A stretch of DNA of 45,574 bases from Verrucomicrobiota bacterium (GTDB lineage: Bacteria > Verrucomicrobiota > Verrucomicrobiia > Chthoniobacterales > SZAS-18), in NCBI GenBank assembly GCA_025353105.1, contig JANXRG010000083.1, positions 1 to 45,574 of the forward strand, given 5' to 3'. The notes under the pieces were generated by a model. It had not been told where the DNA came from. It did not search any database and saw only the letters and a list, made by a program, of their open reading frames with translations. The translations under genes were made by a program, and so were the position numbers. Positions 1 to 8,171 of this stretch are shown here, piece after piece (within the stretch, counting starts at the first letter, position 1; each line of letters opens with the position of its first letter).

Positions 1-191
1 ACTGGACGATCGAGGATGCCGTGCAGCGCGGCGAGCTGGTGCGCCGGTGGCGGCGACCCGTTATGAATGCGTTCTCGTTGCATCGTGGCGACCCGTCCGG
101 ACGACACCTGCGGAGCCCGCGGCCTTTCGGCCCGGGACCGACTCGGTCTGGACCGGTCGGTCGATTTGTTACCATCACTCGCCGACCCTGA
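1..191 (+). other. possible 3' end of an upstream ORF
   Basis: The third forward frame is open from the window edge to a TGA at 189-191. It begins with the protein-like stretch WTIEDAVQRGELVRRWRR and then becomes Arg/Pro/Gly-rich, which is typical of non-coding GC-rich DNA. I do not recognise a family. It could be the tail of a gene that starts before the window or a chance open frame. The rest of the stretch up to the pyruvate kinase start holds only the inverted repeat listed separately. Confidence 0.2.
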
Positions 192-236
192 CAAGGGGCG
201 GAAACTGCGCCGGGCGCCTCTTTGAATGTCGAAGCG

Positions 237-323
237 CGAATGCCAAAGTCCGAATGAATGACGAATTTCCAAATTCGAACGACGATCGGCCTCAGCCATT
301 TGGCGTTTGGCATTCGGCATTCG
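237..323. repeat. imperfect inverted repeat of the CGAATG/CATTCG type
   Basis: CGAATGCCAAA at 237-247 is the exact reverse complement of TTTGGCATTCG at 306-316. The segment between them is rich in further CGAATG, GACGAAT and ATTCG steps, so the whole can fold as a long hairpin. It lies just before pyruvate kinase. An open frame runs through it in phase with the kinase, but the peptide it would encode is unlike any kinase N-terminus, so it is treated as intergenic. Confidence 0.6.
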
Positions 324-386
324 AACTTCGGAATATCAGATCGCGCCGTGACGCAATTCTCGACTTTCGAACCGCAACCTTTAACG

Positions 387-1880
387 ATGACCCCTATGGA
401 ATCCTCCGCCTTAAATCACCCGCCGAAGCGCGCGAAAATCGTCGCCACCCTCGGGCCGGCCAGCGACAGCGAGCAGGTGCTGCGCGACATGATCCGCGCC
501 GGCCTAAACGTTGTCCGGATTAATTTCTCGCACGCCAAGCCGGAGGCAACGCTCGCCACGATCGGCCGCGTGCGCGCGGCGGCTGACTCGCTCGGCGTGC
601 CCATCGCGCTGATGGGCGACCTGCGCGGACCACGCATCCGCGTTGGTGAAATGAAGGACGGTCAGATTGAAATCCCGACCGGCAGCTCGGTGGTGCTCAC
701 GGCCGAGCCCGTCATCGGGACGCCGGCGCGCATTTCCGTGTCGTTTGCCGGGCTCGCGGGCGACGTGCGACTTGGGGAGCGCGTGTTGCTGGACGACGGC
801 AACCTGATTCTCGCGGTGGAAGCGGTGAACGCAGCGGGGGAGATTTCCTGCCTGGTCACGCGCGGGGGCACGCTCTCCAGCCGGCGGGGCATCAACCTTC
901 CGGGCCAGCGGGTCAGTCTGCCGGCGCTCACCGACAAGGATTTGGTCGACGTCGAGTTCTCTGTCGCGCACGGCCTGGATTTTCTCGCGCTGTCCTTCGT
1001 CCAGTGCGCCGCCGACATCCGCTTGTTGAAGGAGAAGTTGAAGGAGATGAACGCGGACATTCCGATCATCGCGAAGATCGAAACCAAGGCGGCCCTGGAT
1101 GACATCGACGAGATTGCGGACGAGTCTTTTGGCGTGATGGTCGCCCGCGGCGATCTTGCGTTGGAATTGAGTGCGCAGGACGTGCCGATCGCGCAAAAGC
1201 GCATTATCGCGGCCTGCCGGCGGCGAGCCCGGCCGGTCATCACCGCCACGCAAATGCTCGAGTCGATGACGAATTCACCCAAGCCCACCCGGGCCGAGGC
1301 GGCCGATGTCGCCAACGCGGTGTTCGATGGCACCGATGCGCTCATGCTCTCGGGTGAGTCGGCCATCGGCAAGTACCCGGTCGAGGCCATCGCCACGATG
1401 TCGGCCATCGCGCACCGCGCCGAGCAGGCGTGGATGAACGGCGAAATTCCCCCGCCCCCCGAGGCGCCGCTGTCGGGCTCGTTGGAGGACGTCGTGGCGC
1501 ATGCGGCGACGATGATGTCGCAATCACTCCACACCGGCGCGACCGTCGCCTACACGATGTCCGGGTCGACCCCGCGGCGCGTGGCGTCGCACCGTCCGTC
1601 CTGCCCGATTCTGGCGCTCTGCACCGAACCGGCCATCCGACGCCGGCTGGCGCTGAGCTGGGGCGTCGAGAGCGCGCTGGTCGAGCGGATTCGCGGCACC
1701 GCCCACATGGTCGGCCTGGCGTGTGAACATTCGGTGGCGAATCTCGGCCTCTGCCCGGGCGACCTCATCACCATTGTTGCCGGCACGCCGTATCATGTCA
1801 GCGGCACGACCAACCTCATCAAGATCGAGAAAATCCCCGAAACACCGCCGGGTAACGCGCGCGGCGAAGCGGAGGTGTAA
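387..1880 (+). CDS. pyk: pyruvate kinase
   Basis: Catalyses the last step of glycolysis, phosphoenolpyruvate plus ADP to pyruvate plus ATP, in the cytoplasm. The protein is 497 aa, slightly longer than the usual 470-480. It opens with KRAKIVATLGPAS, the family's N-terminal signature, carries the active-site segment IIAKIETKAALDDIDEI, then the VMVARGDLALEL and MLESMTNSPKPTRAEAADVANAVFDG regions of the barrel in the correct order, and ends with the regulatory C-terminal domain. The start at 387 is preferred because the frame upstream encodes a repeat; an ATG at 396 is equally possible. No Shine-Dalgarno sequence is visible. It appears to stand alone. Confidence 0.95.
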   Translation: MTPMESSALNHPPKRAKIVATLGPASDSEQVLRDMIRAGLNVVRINFSHAKPEATLATIGRVRAAADSLGVPIALMGDLRGPRIRVGEMKDGQIEIPTGSSVVLTAEPVIGTPARISVSFAGLAGDVRLGERVLLDDGNLILAVEAVNAAGEISCLVTRGGTLSSRRGINLPGQRVSLPALTDKDLVDVEFSVAHGLDFLALSFVQCAADIRLLKEKLKEMNADIPIIAKIETKAALDDIDEIADESFGVMVARGDLALELSAQDVPIAQKRIIAACRRRARPVITATQMLESMTNSPKPTRAEAADVANAVFDGTDALMLSGESAIGKYPVEAIATMSAIAHRAEQAWMNGEIPPPPEAPLSGSLEDVVAHAATMMSQSLHTGATVAYTMSGSTPRRVASHRPSCPILALCTEPAIRRRLALSWGVESALVERIRGTAHMVGLACEHSVANLGLCPGDLITIVAGTPYHVSGTTNLIKIEKIPETPPGNARGEAEV

Positions 1881-1923
1881 GAATTCGTATTAATCGTAAA
1901 TAATTTGTATTCAACATATTACA

Positions 1924-1966
1924 CAATGGTTTGGATTTCCCCTGTGATTAAACTCAGAAACCATTG
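1924..1966. promoter_or_regulatory. 9-bp inverted repeat in an AT-rich leader
   Basis: CAATGGTTT at 1924-1932 and AAACCATTG at 1958-1966 are perfect inverted copies 25 bp apart, in the AT-rich gap between pyk and the secreted protein gene. No T-tract follows, so it is not an ordinary terminator. It may be an operator or a leader hairpin for the downstream gene; that is inference. Confidence 0.35.
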
Positions 1967-2061
1967 CGCGGGAATCGGGTATTGAACGTGGACGGGGCAG
2001 ATTTCCTGCTTCTTTCCTGAGATATTCCTTGCCTCTCCGCTCCGTTTCTCATCAAATCCCC

Positions 2062-3132
2062 ATGTCGAATATGACTGCGTTGCCCAATTCCATTCTTCGC
2101 TCGTTTGCGGGCGCCTTGTTTCTCGCCTCGGTCGCAGCCGTTTCCGGCCAGTCCGTGGTCACGGAACCGGTGGGCTTCACGACGCTCACGGTCGCGGCGA
2201 AACCGCCGGCGTCGCGTGGATTTACGTATGTTGCCCTCAACATGTTTCGTCCTACCGCGTACCGGTCAATTGTGCCCACGGTTTCAGCGCCCGGATCCAA
2301 TACCGTTTTGACGTTCCCAGCGAGTTCGTTCACGACCAGTCAATTTGCCGCCGGGACGGCACCCAATTATTCCCACTTCGTCGAGATTACGAACGGGACC
2401 GGCGCGGGCATCTTGGCTGATATTTCGGCGAACGACACCTCCACGATCACGCTGACAGAAGATATCAGCGCCATGGTCACGGCTGGAACCACCTCGATTA
2501 GGGTGCGGCCGCACTGGACTTTTGCCACTGCGTTGGGCGCGAACAATTCAGCCGGTTTCCAAGGCTCCAACACGCCTACTAACGCCGACGCACTTTCACT
2601 TTTAAATGGTGCGACGGGCGTGTTTACCAGCTATTTCTACAGCACCACAAATAATCGTTGGCAGCACGGTGGCGCCGATGGCAGCAATGACATCATTCGG
2701 CCGGATCAGTGCATTCAGGTCGAGAGGAAGGTGACCTCACCCGTAAGCTTCACTCTGGTCGGGGAGGTGAAGCTTGGCCCAACTGAAATCATGATCCAAG
2801 GCGGTGTCTCGCCGCAGAATTTCAATCTGGCTTCAAACCCATATCCCTTGAACTCTGTCACGCTCGCGGCTTCGGGACTATACACGGGGAATCCATCGAC
2901 GGGCGTGGTCGGTTCAAACACGGCGACTAATGCGGATACGCTCGGGATTTTGAATCCAGCCACTGGACTTATTACCAACTATTTTTACAGTACCGTTAAT
3001 AATAGATGGCAGTCGGGAGGCGCCGATGCATCCACGGTGGTTATTCCCGAAGGCGCTGGCGTGTTGATCACCCGGAAACTTGGTCGGGTTGGATTTTCCT
3101 GGATCGTTCCGCAGCCCGCGATGAACCTTTGA
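2062..3132 (+). CDS. secreted protein resembling the TIGR02597 family
   Basis: A 356-aa exported protein of unknown function. The N-terminus (residues about 1-30, ending AAVSGQ) is a Sec signal peptide, and the mature protein starts SVVTEPVGFTTLTV, which recalls the TIGR02597 family of Verrucomicrobiota. Two internal copies of a roughly 40-residue unit are visible at about 169-208 and 285-324, each with TNAD, YFYST and NNRW followed by GGAD; the protein is therefore partly duplicated. The start at 2062 was chosen because it directly precedes the signal peptide; 2071 is an alternative. The PEP-CTERM gene follows 32 bp downstream, so the two are probably co-transcribed. The family assignment is from memory of its sequence pattern. 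Confidence 0.7.
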   Translation: MSNMTALPNSILRSFAGALFLASVAAVSGQSVVTEPVGFTTLTVAAKPPASRGFTYVALNMFRPTAYRSIVPTVSAPGSNTVLTFPASSFTTSQFAAGTAPNYSHFVEITNGTGAGILADISANDTSTITLTEDISAMVTAGTTSIRVRPHWTFATALGANNSAGFQGSNTPTNADALSLLNGATGVFTSYFYSTTNNRWQHGGADGSNDIIRPDQCIQVERKVTSPVSFTLVGEVKLGPTEIMIQGGVSPQNFNLASNPYPLNSVTLAASGLYTGNPSTGVVGSNTATNADTLGILNPATGLITNYFYSTVNNRWQSGGADASTVVIPEGAGVLITRKLGRVGFSWIVPQPAMNL

Positions 3133-3164
3133 TTGCTTCTTCTGGACACGAACACATATCTAGC

Positions 3165-3779
3165 ATGAAAAAAATTCTTCTAACTGCGCTTTGCGTCTTG
3201 GTTGGCTTGATTGGAGCCCAGAGATCTGAAGCCGAGCAGGTGGATTTTGGAGCGATCGGCAACTTCATTCGGCTCAACAACAACACCCTTGTACCGAATG
3301 GTGACATTGTGATGCTTGGTTCGTTCCCGACTGGTTTCGACTTCACGGTGAATACCACGTTCGCGCAGCTTACCGCAGCCTTTACGTTGTACGGAACAAC
3401 CGTAATTGGCGATGCAGGGAGTGGATTTACCCCGGGAGAATTCTTCAGCTCGGCTGGGCCGGTTTTGCCTGGAGTCGCGGGAGACCGACTGTACATCTGG
3501 ATGTTTAATTCTGCCGTTCCCGCCAACGCAACGCAATGGGCTATTATCTCCAATCCGGCCGCCGCTTGGACGCGTCCGGTTTCCGGGCTGACTTTAAACA
3601 GCATCGATGCATCGGATGCTGGCACCTTTGTTCCGATCGGGGCCCTTGGTTCCATTAATGGCGGCACTTTTGATATTAGGCTCGGCATCGTCGTCATCCC
3701 GGAGCCGTCCGTCATGCTTCTCGGAGCACTCGGCCTCGGCCTTATGGCACTCCGGGCTCGCCGCGCTCGCGCGGCCTAA
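3165..3779 (+). CDS. PEP-CTERM sorting domain protein
   Basis: A 204-aa exported protein. Residues 1 to about 25 (MKKILLTALCVLVGLIGA...) are a signal peptide. The C-terminus is a textbook PEP-CTERM tail: IPEPS, then a hydrophobic helix (VMLLGALGLGLMAL), then an Arg-rich end (RARRARAA). Such tails are recognised by exosortase, which processes the protein at the cell envelope, often in organisms that make exopolysaccharide. The middle part has no motif I recognise. The ATG at 3165 was chosen because it begins the signal peptide; the frame is open further upstream inside the preceding gene. No exosortase gene is in the window. Confidence 0.85.
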   Translation: MKKILLTALCVLVGLIGAQRSEAEQVDFGAIGNFIRLNNNTLVPNGDIVMLGSFPTGFDFTVNTTFAQLTAAFTLYGTTVIGDAGSGFTPGEFFSSAGPVLPGVAGDRLYIWMFNSAVPANATQWAIISNPAAAWTRPVSGLTLNSIDASDAGTFVPIGALGSINGGTFDIRLGIVVIPEPSVMLLGALGLGLMALRARRARAA

Positions 3780-3780
3780 A

Positions 3781-5657
3781 CCGTTCAACTCCTCGTCGGA
3801 CGACCAGCCAGAATACAAAAGGACCGGCCAACTTCGGCTACCGCTACAATCTCGCGGGCCAGCGTGATCGCGTGACGCTGGCCGACGGAGGCCGCTGGGA
3901 TTACGGTTACGATACGCTCGGTCAAGTGACGGGCGGCTCGCGCAAATTCAGCGACGGGACAGCGACCCTCGGTCAACAGTTCGGCTACACCTTCGATTCG
4001 ATTGGCAACCGCACCCAGACGGTGACCAACGGACGCGCCGCATCGTACACGAACAATTTGCTCAACCAAATCACGACTCGGGCTGTGCCGCAGGTGCTCG
4101 ACGTCCTTGGGACGGCGAGCCCGCAGGCCATCGTGACGGTCAACGACCAGCCAACGCAGCGGCAAAACAACGGCTACTTCTACGCCGGCATTGACGTCTC
4201 GAATCGCTCGGTTGGTGGACCCGTCACCGTGAATATCAACGCGGTAAAATACAAAGGGACAGGTCTTTTGTGGTCTCTACGCTGGCATTGACGTCTCGAA
4301 TCGCTCGGTTGGTGGACCCGTCACCGTGAATATCAACGCGGTGGTTCCCGGCCGTTCACCCGCGGGGACAAACGTGGTGTCATCGCAGTCGGGCGCGGTA
4401 CCATTATCCAGGAATCCGGAGTCATTCGAGTATGATCTCGACGGGAATCTGCTTTTTGACGGGATCTGGGTATATACGTGGGACGCCGAGAATCGTCTTA
4501 CCCAAATGAAATTCTACTTGGATAAGAGCCCCGGGCCCGAAACCCAACTCGACTTCAAGTACGACGCCCTGGGGCGGCGCATCAGCAAGACAATGACCAA
4601 ATCGGCGGGTAAATCCGTGGTGACGAAATATGTTTACGATGGCTGGAATTTGGTGGCGGAACTGGATGTGGCAAATGGGCTGGTGCGTTCGTATTTGTGG
4701 GGCACCGACCTGAGTGGCAGCCCGCAGGGTGCCGGCGGGGTTGGGGGTCTGCTGGCTATTCGAAACGCGAGCCCGAAGACAAGCGACTACTTCGTGGCGT
4801 GCGATGGCAACGGCAATGTGAGCGCGCTCGTCAATGCGAATTCCAACACGGTCAGCGCCGCCTATGAGTACGGCCCCTTCGGAGAACTCATCCGCACCAC
4901 TGGTCCGATGGCGCAAGCCAATCCATTTCGTTGGAGCACAAAGTATCAGGACACGGAGAGCGGGCTCAGTTACTACGGGTACCGCTACTACAACCCCAAT
5001 ACCGGACGTTGGCTAAGCAGGGATCCGATTGAGGAGGAAGGGGGATTGAATCTGTATGGAATGGTCGGAAACGACACGATCAACCTCGTGGACCCGCTGG
5101 GTCTTGCAAGTTTAAGCATTAAGATGGGGAAGGCGGAGCTTCGTGACTGTGGGCAGTTCAAAATTCCCGCCTATTGGGTGATATTCCCTGCATCTCATGG
5201 AGCCGGCCAAATTGTTCAAAGCGTCACAATCACAGAACGGATTGCGAAATGCGGCGAGAAAAAGCTGCCCGAAGGCCGGCCATTCAAGAAACAAGAGGCG
5301 TTTCCGATCTTCATTAGGAAGGGCGCGGGCTTAGTTCCCGGAGGGGACGCGATCAATGTGAGCGACACCTTCGCATCAAACAGCGGCACAGGTTGTGACT
5401 GGGGAGAAATTGTAATTGAAGCTAGTGCTGTTTTCTATGAAGACGGCAAGTTACCACCTGCTTTTAGAGGTAATCCTAGAACCGGGTCGGGCATCCTCCT
5501 TTCAGTTTTGGGCCATCCGTATTTGAATCCAAGCGACTTCGGTGTCGGTGTCTCGGGGGCGAGTGACCCTGCTAGCCGGAGGGTTAAGATCACTTGGAAT
5601 TGCTGCGAAGGTTCACAGTCAAGGAAATCCGTGGATGCCTCGGATATTACAAACTAG
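3781..5657 (+). pseudogene. 5'-truncated, frameshifted RHS/YD-repeat protein gene
   Basis: Remnant of an RHS-family surface or toxin-delivery protein. The first segment (to about 4245) has YD repeats such as YRYNLAGQRDRV and YGYDTLGQVTGG. The second (4343-5657) has YDLDGNLLFDG, YDALGRRISK, YDGWNLVAE, then the core-closing block YYGYRYYNPNTGRWLSRDPI and LVDPLGLA. Both segments lie in different frames, separated by a 97-bp duplication-insertion; deleting it fuses them as VNINAV-VPGRSPAG. There is no start codon or signal peptide: similarity begins about 50 bp after the PEP-CTERM stop, so the 5' end is missing. After DPLGLA comes a variable C-terminal domain of about 180 aa with five cysteines that I cannot identify. 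It could still be expressed from an internal start. Confidence 0.8.
4179..4342 (+). repeat. 67-bp direct duplication flanking a 30-bp REP-like insert
   Basis: Bases 4179-4245 and 4276-4342 are 67-bp direct copies with one mismatch (C4186 versus T4283). Between them lie 30 bp containing ACAAAGGGACAGG and TCTTTTGT (4251-4271), nearly identical to the motif before the RAYT gene: 25 of 26 bases match between 4246-4271 and 6741-6766. The period is 97 bp, one more than a multiple of three, which explains the frameshift in the RHS gene. Confidence 0.9.
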
Positions 5658-6282
5658 AAAGCGATTCGATATGCCAGCTGCGTTGCTGTTACTTGGGCTA
5701 CTCCTATTCGCGCAAATCAGCTCAGGCAGAGACTTGACTCCCCCGGCTGATCCGACTGCATCAATTTGGGATTCAGGAGCGCGGAAGCTGGAGGTCGTAG
5801 AGGCGATAAAGGAATTTCGGCGCAATCCGCGTTCGACTCCAGATCGATTGCTTCAAGTTGTACGCAATCGCCGATTTCCAGCGTGGCATCGCCGGTTGTG
5901 CCTATTTGAGTATTTTTCCTCTCGAGGACACGATATCAAACTAAGCGCATTATTAAGGGATGTCCTCCCGCTTAATGTACTACGAGAAGAAAGCGTCTTC
6001 GCTTGGACCTCTGTTACTGCGTTACCGGAGCCATTCGCTCTGAGTCGACGATGGGATTGCGAGTACTACGCTTTGGAACCGAGGCTGCCGAGAGGTGACC
6101 GTTCGGCAATTGTATTGGAGGTGCAAGGCCGATGGGAGCCGCGCAGACCTATATCCTCTAGAGAGTTTCTCTTGCCGCAAAGTCCTTTCCTTATGTCAAT
6201 GCGGGGTTCCTTGTCTGGGCGGCAACTTATGGTTCTTCGAGTGGGTATTTTCGACGACGACGGCCTGTTCCCTAGCCGCTAA
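5635..6282 (+). CDS. small secreted protein downstream of the RHS gene
   Basis: A 215-aa protein I do not recognise. From the ATG at 5635 it begins with a basic stretch (MPRILQTRKRFD) followed by a strongly hydrophobic helix (ALLLLGLLLFAQ) and ISSGRD, a good Sec signal peptide. This start overlaps the RHS stop by 23 bp and has AAGGAA upstream; a second ATG at 5671 would leave the signal peptide without its basic part. The mature protein is Arg-rich with a single clustered Cys region (RRLCLFEYF, RRWDCEYYALEP). Its base composition is less GC-rich than the surrounding genes. Position directly behind a variable RHS C-terminus is where immunity proteins usually lie, but function is inference. Confidence 0.55.
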   Translation: MPRILQTRKRFDMPAALLLLGLLLFAQISSGRDLTPPADPTASIWDSGARKLEVVEAIKEFRRNPRSTPDRLLQVVRNRRFPAWHRRLCLFEYFSSRGHDIKLSALLRDVLPLNVLREESVFAWTSVTALPEPFALSRRWDCEYYALEPRLPRGDRSAIVLEVQGRWEPRRPISSREFLLPQSPFLMSMRGSLSGRQLMVLRVGIFDDDGLFPSR

Positions 6283-6289
6283 TGAGGAG

Positions 6290-6743
6290 TACCAAGGGAC
6301 AGACCTTCTGTAGAGATGGCAGGCCTCATTCATTCAGATGTTCCGGCCGCTGGCGCGGGAGGCGACGTGCGCCAGCCCCCGTGATAATCGCCTGAACCGC
6401 TCCGGCACGCCGGCTGCGAAGAGGCAGGCAGCCGTCCTGCCGTCGCTCGCGTTGTCCCGTGCCATGGCGGTCGCTGGTCACGGCGAACTGCTTGCGCACT
6501 CGCCGCGCCGCTTCCTTCGCTTTCGCCTGCGGCGGTCGCTCGCGTCCTCCTCCTGGCACCGGTGTGCTGCTCGCTCGTTCCTCGCTTGCGCTGCTCCCTT
6601 TTCGCTTCGCTCCATGCCAGCCGTCCGCTCACTCCCTCATGCACTCAGTCGGCTGCGGGGCGGGGCCGCGGCGGCTAGGCTAACGCCAGGAAAGGATCGC
6701 CCCTGCGCTCCTTCGCTTTCCGCGCTTTTTTGGTCTGGCTAAA
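6290..6743. other. GGGACAG motif copy and gene-free stretch before the RAYT gene
   Basis: TACCAAGGGACAGACC followed by TTCTGTA (6290-6312) is a diverged copy of the motif found at 6744-6768. The roughly 430 bp between the two copies are C/T-rich, with many CTCGCT and TTCGCT steps, and show no convincing gene on either strand. The stretch probably belongs to the transposase-associated repeat family; I see no other structure in it. Confidence 0.5.
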
Positions 6744-6812
6744 CTACAAAGGGACAGGTCTTTTGTAGAGCAATGGCTTGACCATAGCAGGTGAATTTCG
6801 TTTCTTTCCCCC

Positions 6813-7841
6813 ATGCGGCTGCCTCGACTGAAAGCCCCCGCGGATTTGCCGGTGGCGTTTTACCACTGTCTTTCCAGAGTGGTGAACCGGGACTTTGTCC
6901 TCGGGGACGTAGAGCGGGAGAAGTTCGTCGAACTGCTGCGCCAGTACGAGGCGTTCTGCCAGGTTCGCGTGGTGACTTACTGCGTGATGAGCAACCACTT
7001 CCACGTCTTGCTCGAAGTTCCGCAGCGACCCGCTGAGGTCGAACTCTCGGATGAGGACCTGCTCCAGCGCTTGAAAGCCATCTACAGCCCGCTGCAACTG
7101 GCCGAGGTCCGCAGCCAGCTCTCCATCTTCCGCACCAACGGCGAGGACGCGGCCGCGGACGCATACAAGCAAACGTACCTCAACCGCATGTGGGACGTCA
7201 GTGCCTTCATGAAGGTAGTCAAACAGCGCTTCAGCCAGTGGTTTAACCGGGTCCACAAACGCAAGGGCACGCTCTGGGAGGATCGCTTCAAGAGCGTGCT
7301 GGTGGAAGGAGCAGGCGAAGCCCTGTGGGCGATGGCGGCATACATCGATCTGAATCCGGTGCGCGCCGGCATGGTGGCGGATCCCAAGGACTACCGCTGG
7401 TGCGGGTATGCCGAGGCGACGGCGGGGCGCAAGGCGGCTCAGGACGGCCTGCGCGTGGTGGTGGAGGCACAGGCGGAACAGAACGTGGCGCCGGCGCGAG
7501 AGGTGCTTAATTTGTACCGCAGCCTGCTCTTTGTGGCGGGAGAAGAGGAAGGACTCGATGTGGAGACCAGGCGCGCGATGCGGCGGGGTTTCAGTCGAGA
7601 GCAAATCGACGGGACACTACGGGCGGGCGGGCGATTGACCTGGGGACAAATGCTGCGTTGCCGGGTGCGATATTTTTCTGACGGAGTGGCGTTGGGTACG
7701 CGGGAATTTGTGGATCAAATTTTTCACACGGAGCGACATCGTTTTTCGAGCGAACGAACGACCGGGGCCCGGCCCCTGCGTCGGTTGGAGGCGGGTGGGC
7801 TGCGCACGTTGCGTGATCTGCGCGTGCAACCGGTCGGATAA
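6813..7841 (+). CDS. REP-associated tyrosine transposase (IS200-like, Y1 family)
   Basis: A 342-aa HUH-type single-strand DNA nuclease that is expected to act on REP palindromes. The core starts with LPVAFYHCLSRVVNRDFVL and carries the metal-binding HUH motif in MSNHFHVLLEVP (H62, H64). The catalytic tyrosine is expected in AAYIDLNPVRAG (Y177, with N181 four residues on). The motif LWEDRFKSVLVE is typical of the family. The C-terminal 130 residues extend beyond the nuclease core, contain an Arg-rich stretch, and may hold a DNA-binding part. The gene is complete and lies between several matching palindromes. It starts at an ATG with no Shine-Dalgarno sequence. Confidence 0.9.
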   Translation: MRLPRLKAPADLPVAFYHCLSRVVNRDFVLGDVEREKFVELLRQYEAFCQVRVVTYCVMSNHFHVLLEVPQRPAEVELSDEDLLQRLKAIYSPLQLAEVRSQLSIFRTNGEDAAADAYKQTYLNRMWDVSAFMKVVKQRFSQWFNRVHKRKGTLWEDRFKSVLVEGAGEALWAMAAYIDLNPVRAGMVADPKDYRWCGYAEATAGRKAAQDGLRVVVEAQAEQNVAPAREVLNLYRSLLFVAGEEEGLDVETRRAMRRGFSREQIDGTLRAGGRLTWGQMLRCRVRYFSDGVALGTREFVDQIFHTERHRFSSERTTGARPLRRLEAGGLRTLRDLRVQPVG

Positions 7842-7932
7842 GTCCAACCAACGTCGGAGTGGCGACCATCCCATTGAAGGCCGGAGGTTCGCGCCGCCGC
7901 TGCCGCGTCGGCCTATCCCTACTTCGCATTAA

Positions 7933-7981
7933 CCGGGGGTCGGGGGACCCCGGCTACCATCGCCCCGTGGCGTTGCCACGG
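7933..7981 (-). repeat. GTAG-type REP palindrome plus second hairpin
   Basis: Read on the minus strand, GTAG (7957-7954) is followed directly by the palindrome CCGGGGTCCCCCGACCCCCGG (7953-7933). A GTAG tetranucleotide next to a palindrome is the known layout of REP sequences recognised by RAYTs. Beside it, CCGTGGC (7965-7971) and GCCACGG (7975-7981) form a second perfect 7-bp hairpin with a 3-nt loop. Both lie just downstream of the transposase gene. The remaining gap between that gene and the terminator has no gene. Confidence 0.7.
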
Positions 7982-8108
7982 CCGGATTGACGAAATTGGC
8001 GACGACGACTCAAAGGGACGACGACTCAAAGAAACAGGTCAGATCGAAGTTTTGGCGAGTTGGCAGGTTCAGTTGAGTTGGGCGGCGGGCAGCGCTTGGC
8101 TCGGACGC

Positions 8109-8143
8109 AAAAAAAGCAGCCGCCAGATTGCTCCGGCGGCTGC
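8109..8143 (-). terminator. intrinsic terminator of the TonB receptor gene
   Basis: On the minus strand, GCAGCCGCC (8143-8135) pairs perfectly with GGCGGCTGC (8124-8116) across a 10-nt loop and is followed by seven T residues (8115-8109). It lies about 28 bp after the receptor's stop codon. This is a classical Rho-independent terminator. Confidence 0.9.
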
Positions 8144-8171
8144 CGAGGATTGGATCTGGTCCGACTCCGCG

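Larger units (their letters stand above)
6744..8042 (+). mobile_element. RAYT unit with GGGACAG-type ends
   Basis: The left edge is a palindromic motif with perfect 7-bp arms, CTACAAA (6744-6750) and TTTGTAG (6762-6768), around GGGACAGGTCT. The RAYT gene follows. On the right, at about 8009-8042, a degraded and locally duplicated version appears (ACTCAAAGGGAC, then ACTCAAAGAAACAGGTC). Two more hairpins lie between gene and right edge. The exact ends are uncertain because RAYTs usually act on single REP units rather than moving as a classical insertion sequence. Confidence 0.5.

Noticed and set aside
258-386. longer N-terminus for pyruvate kinase
   Set aside because: The added residues are encoded by the CGAATG/CATTCG inverted repeat and do not resemble any kinase leader.
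6330-6740. short frames on both strands before the RAYT
   Set aside because: The peptides are Arg/Ala/Ser-rich low complexity from a C/T-rich stretch, and none has a plausible leader or family.
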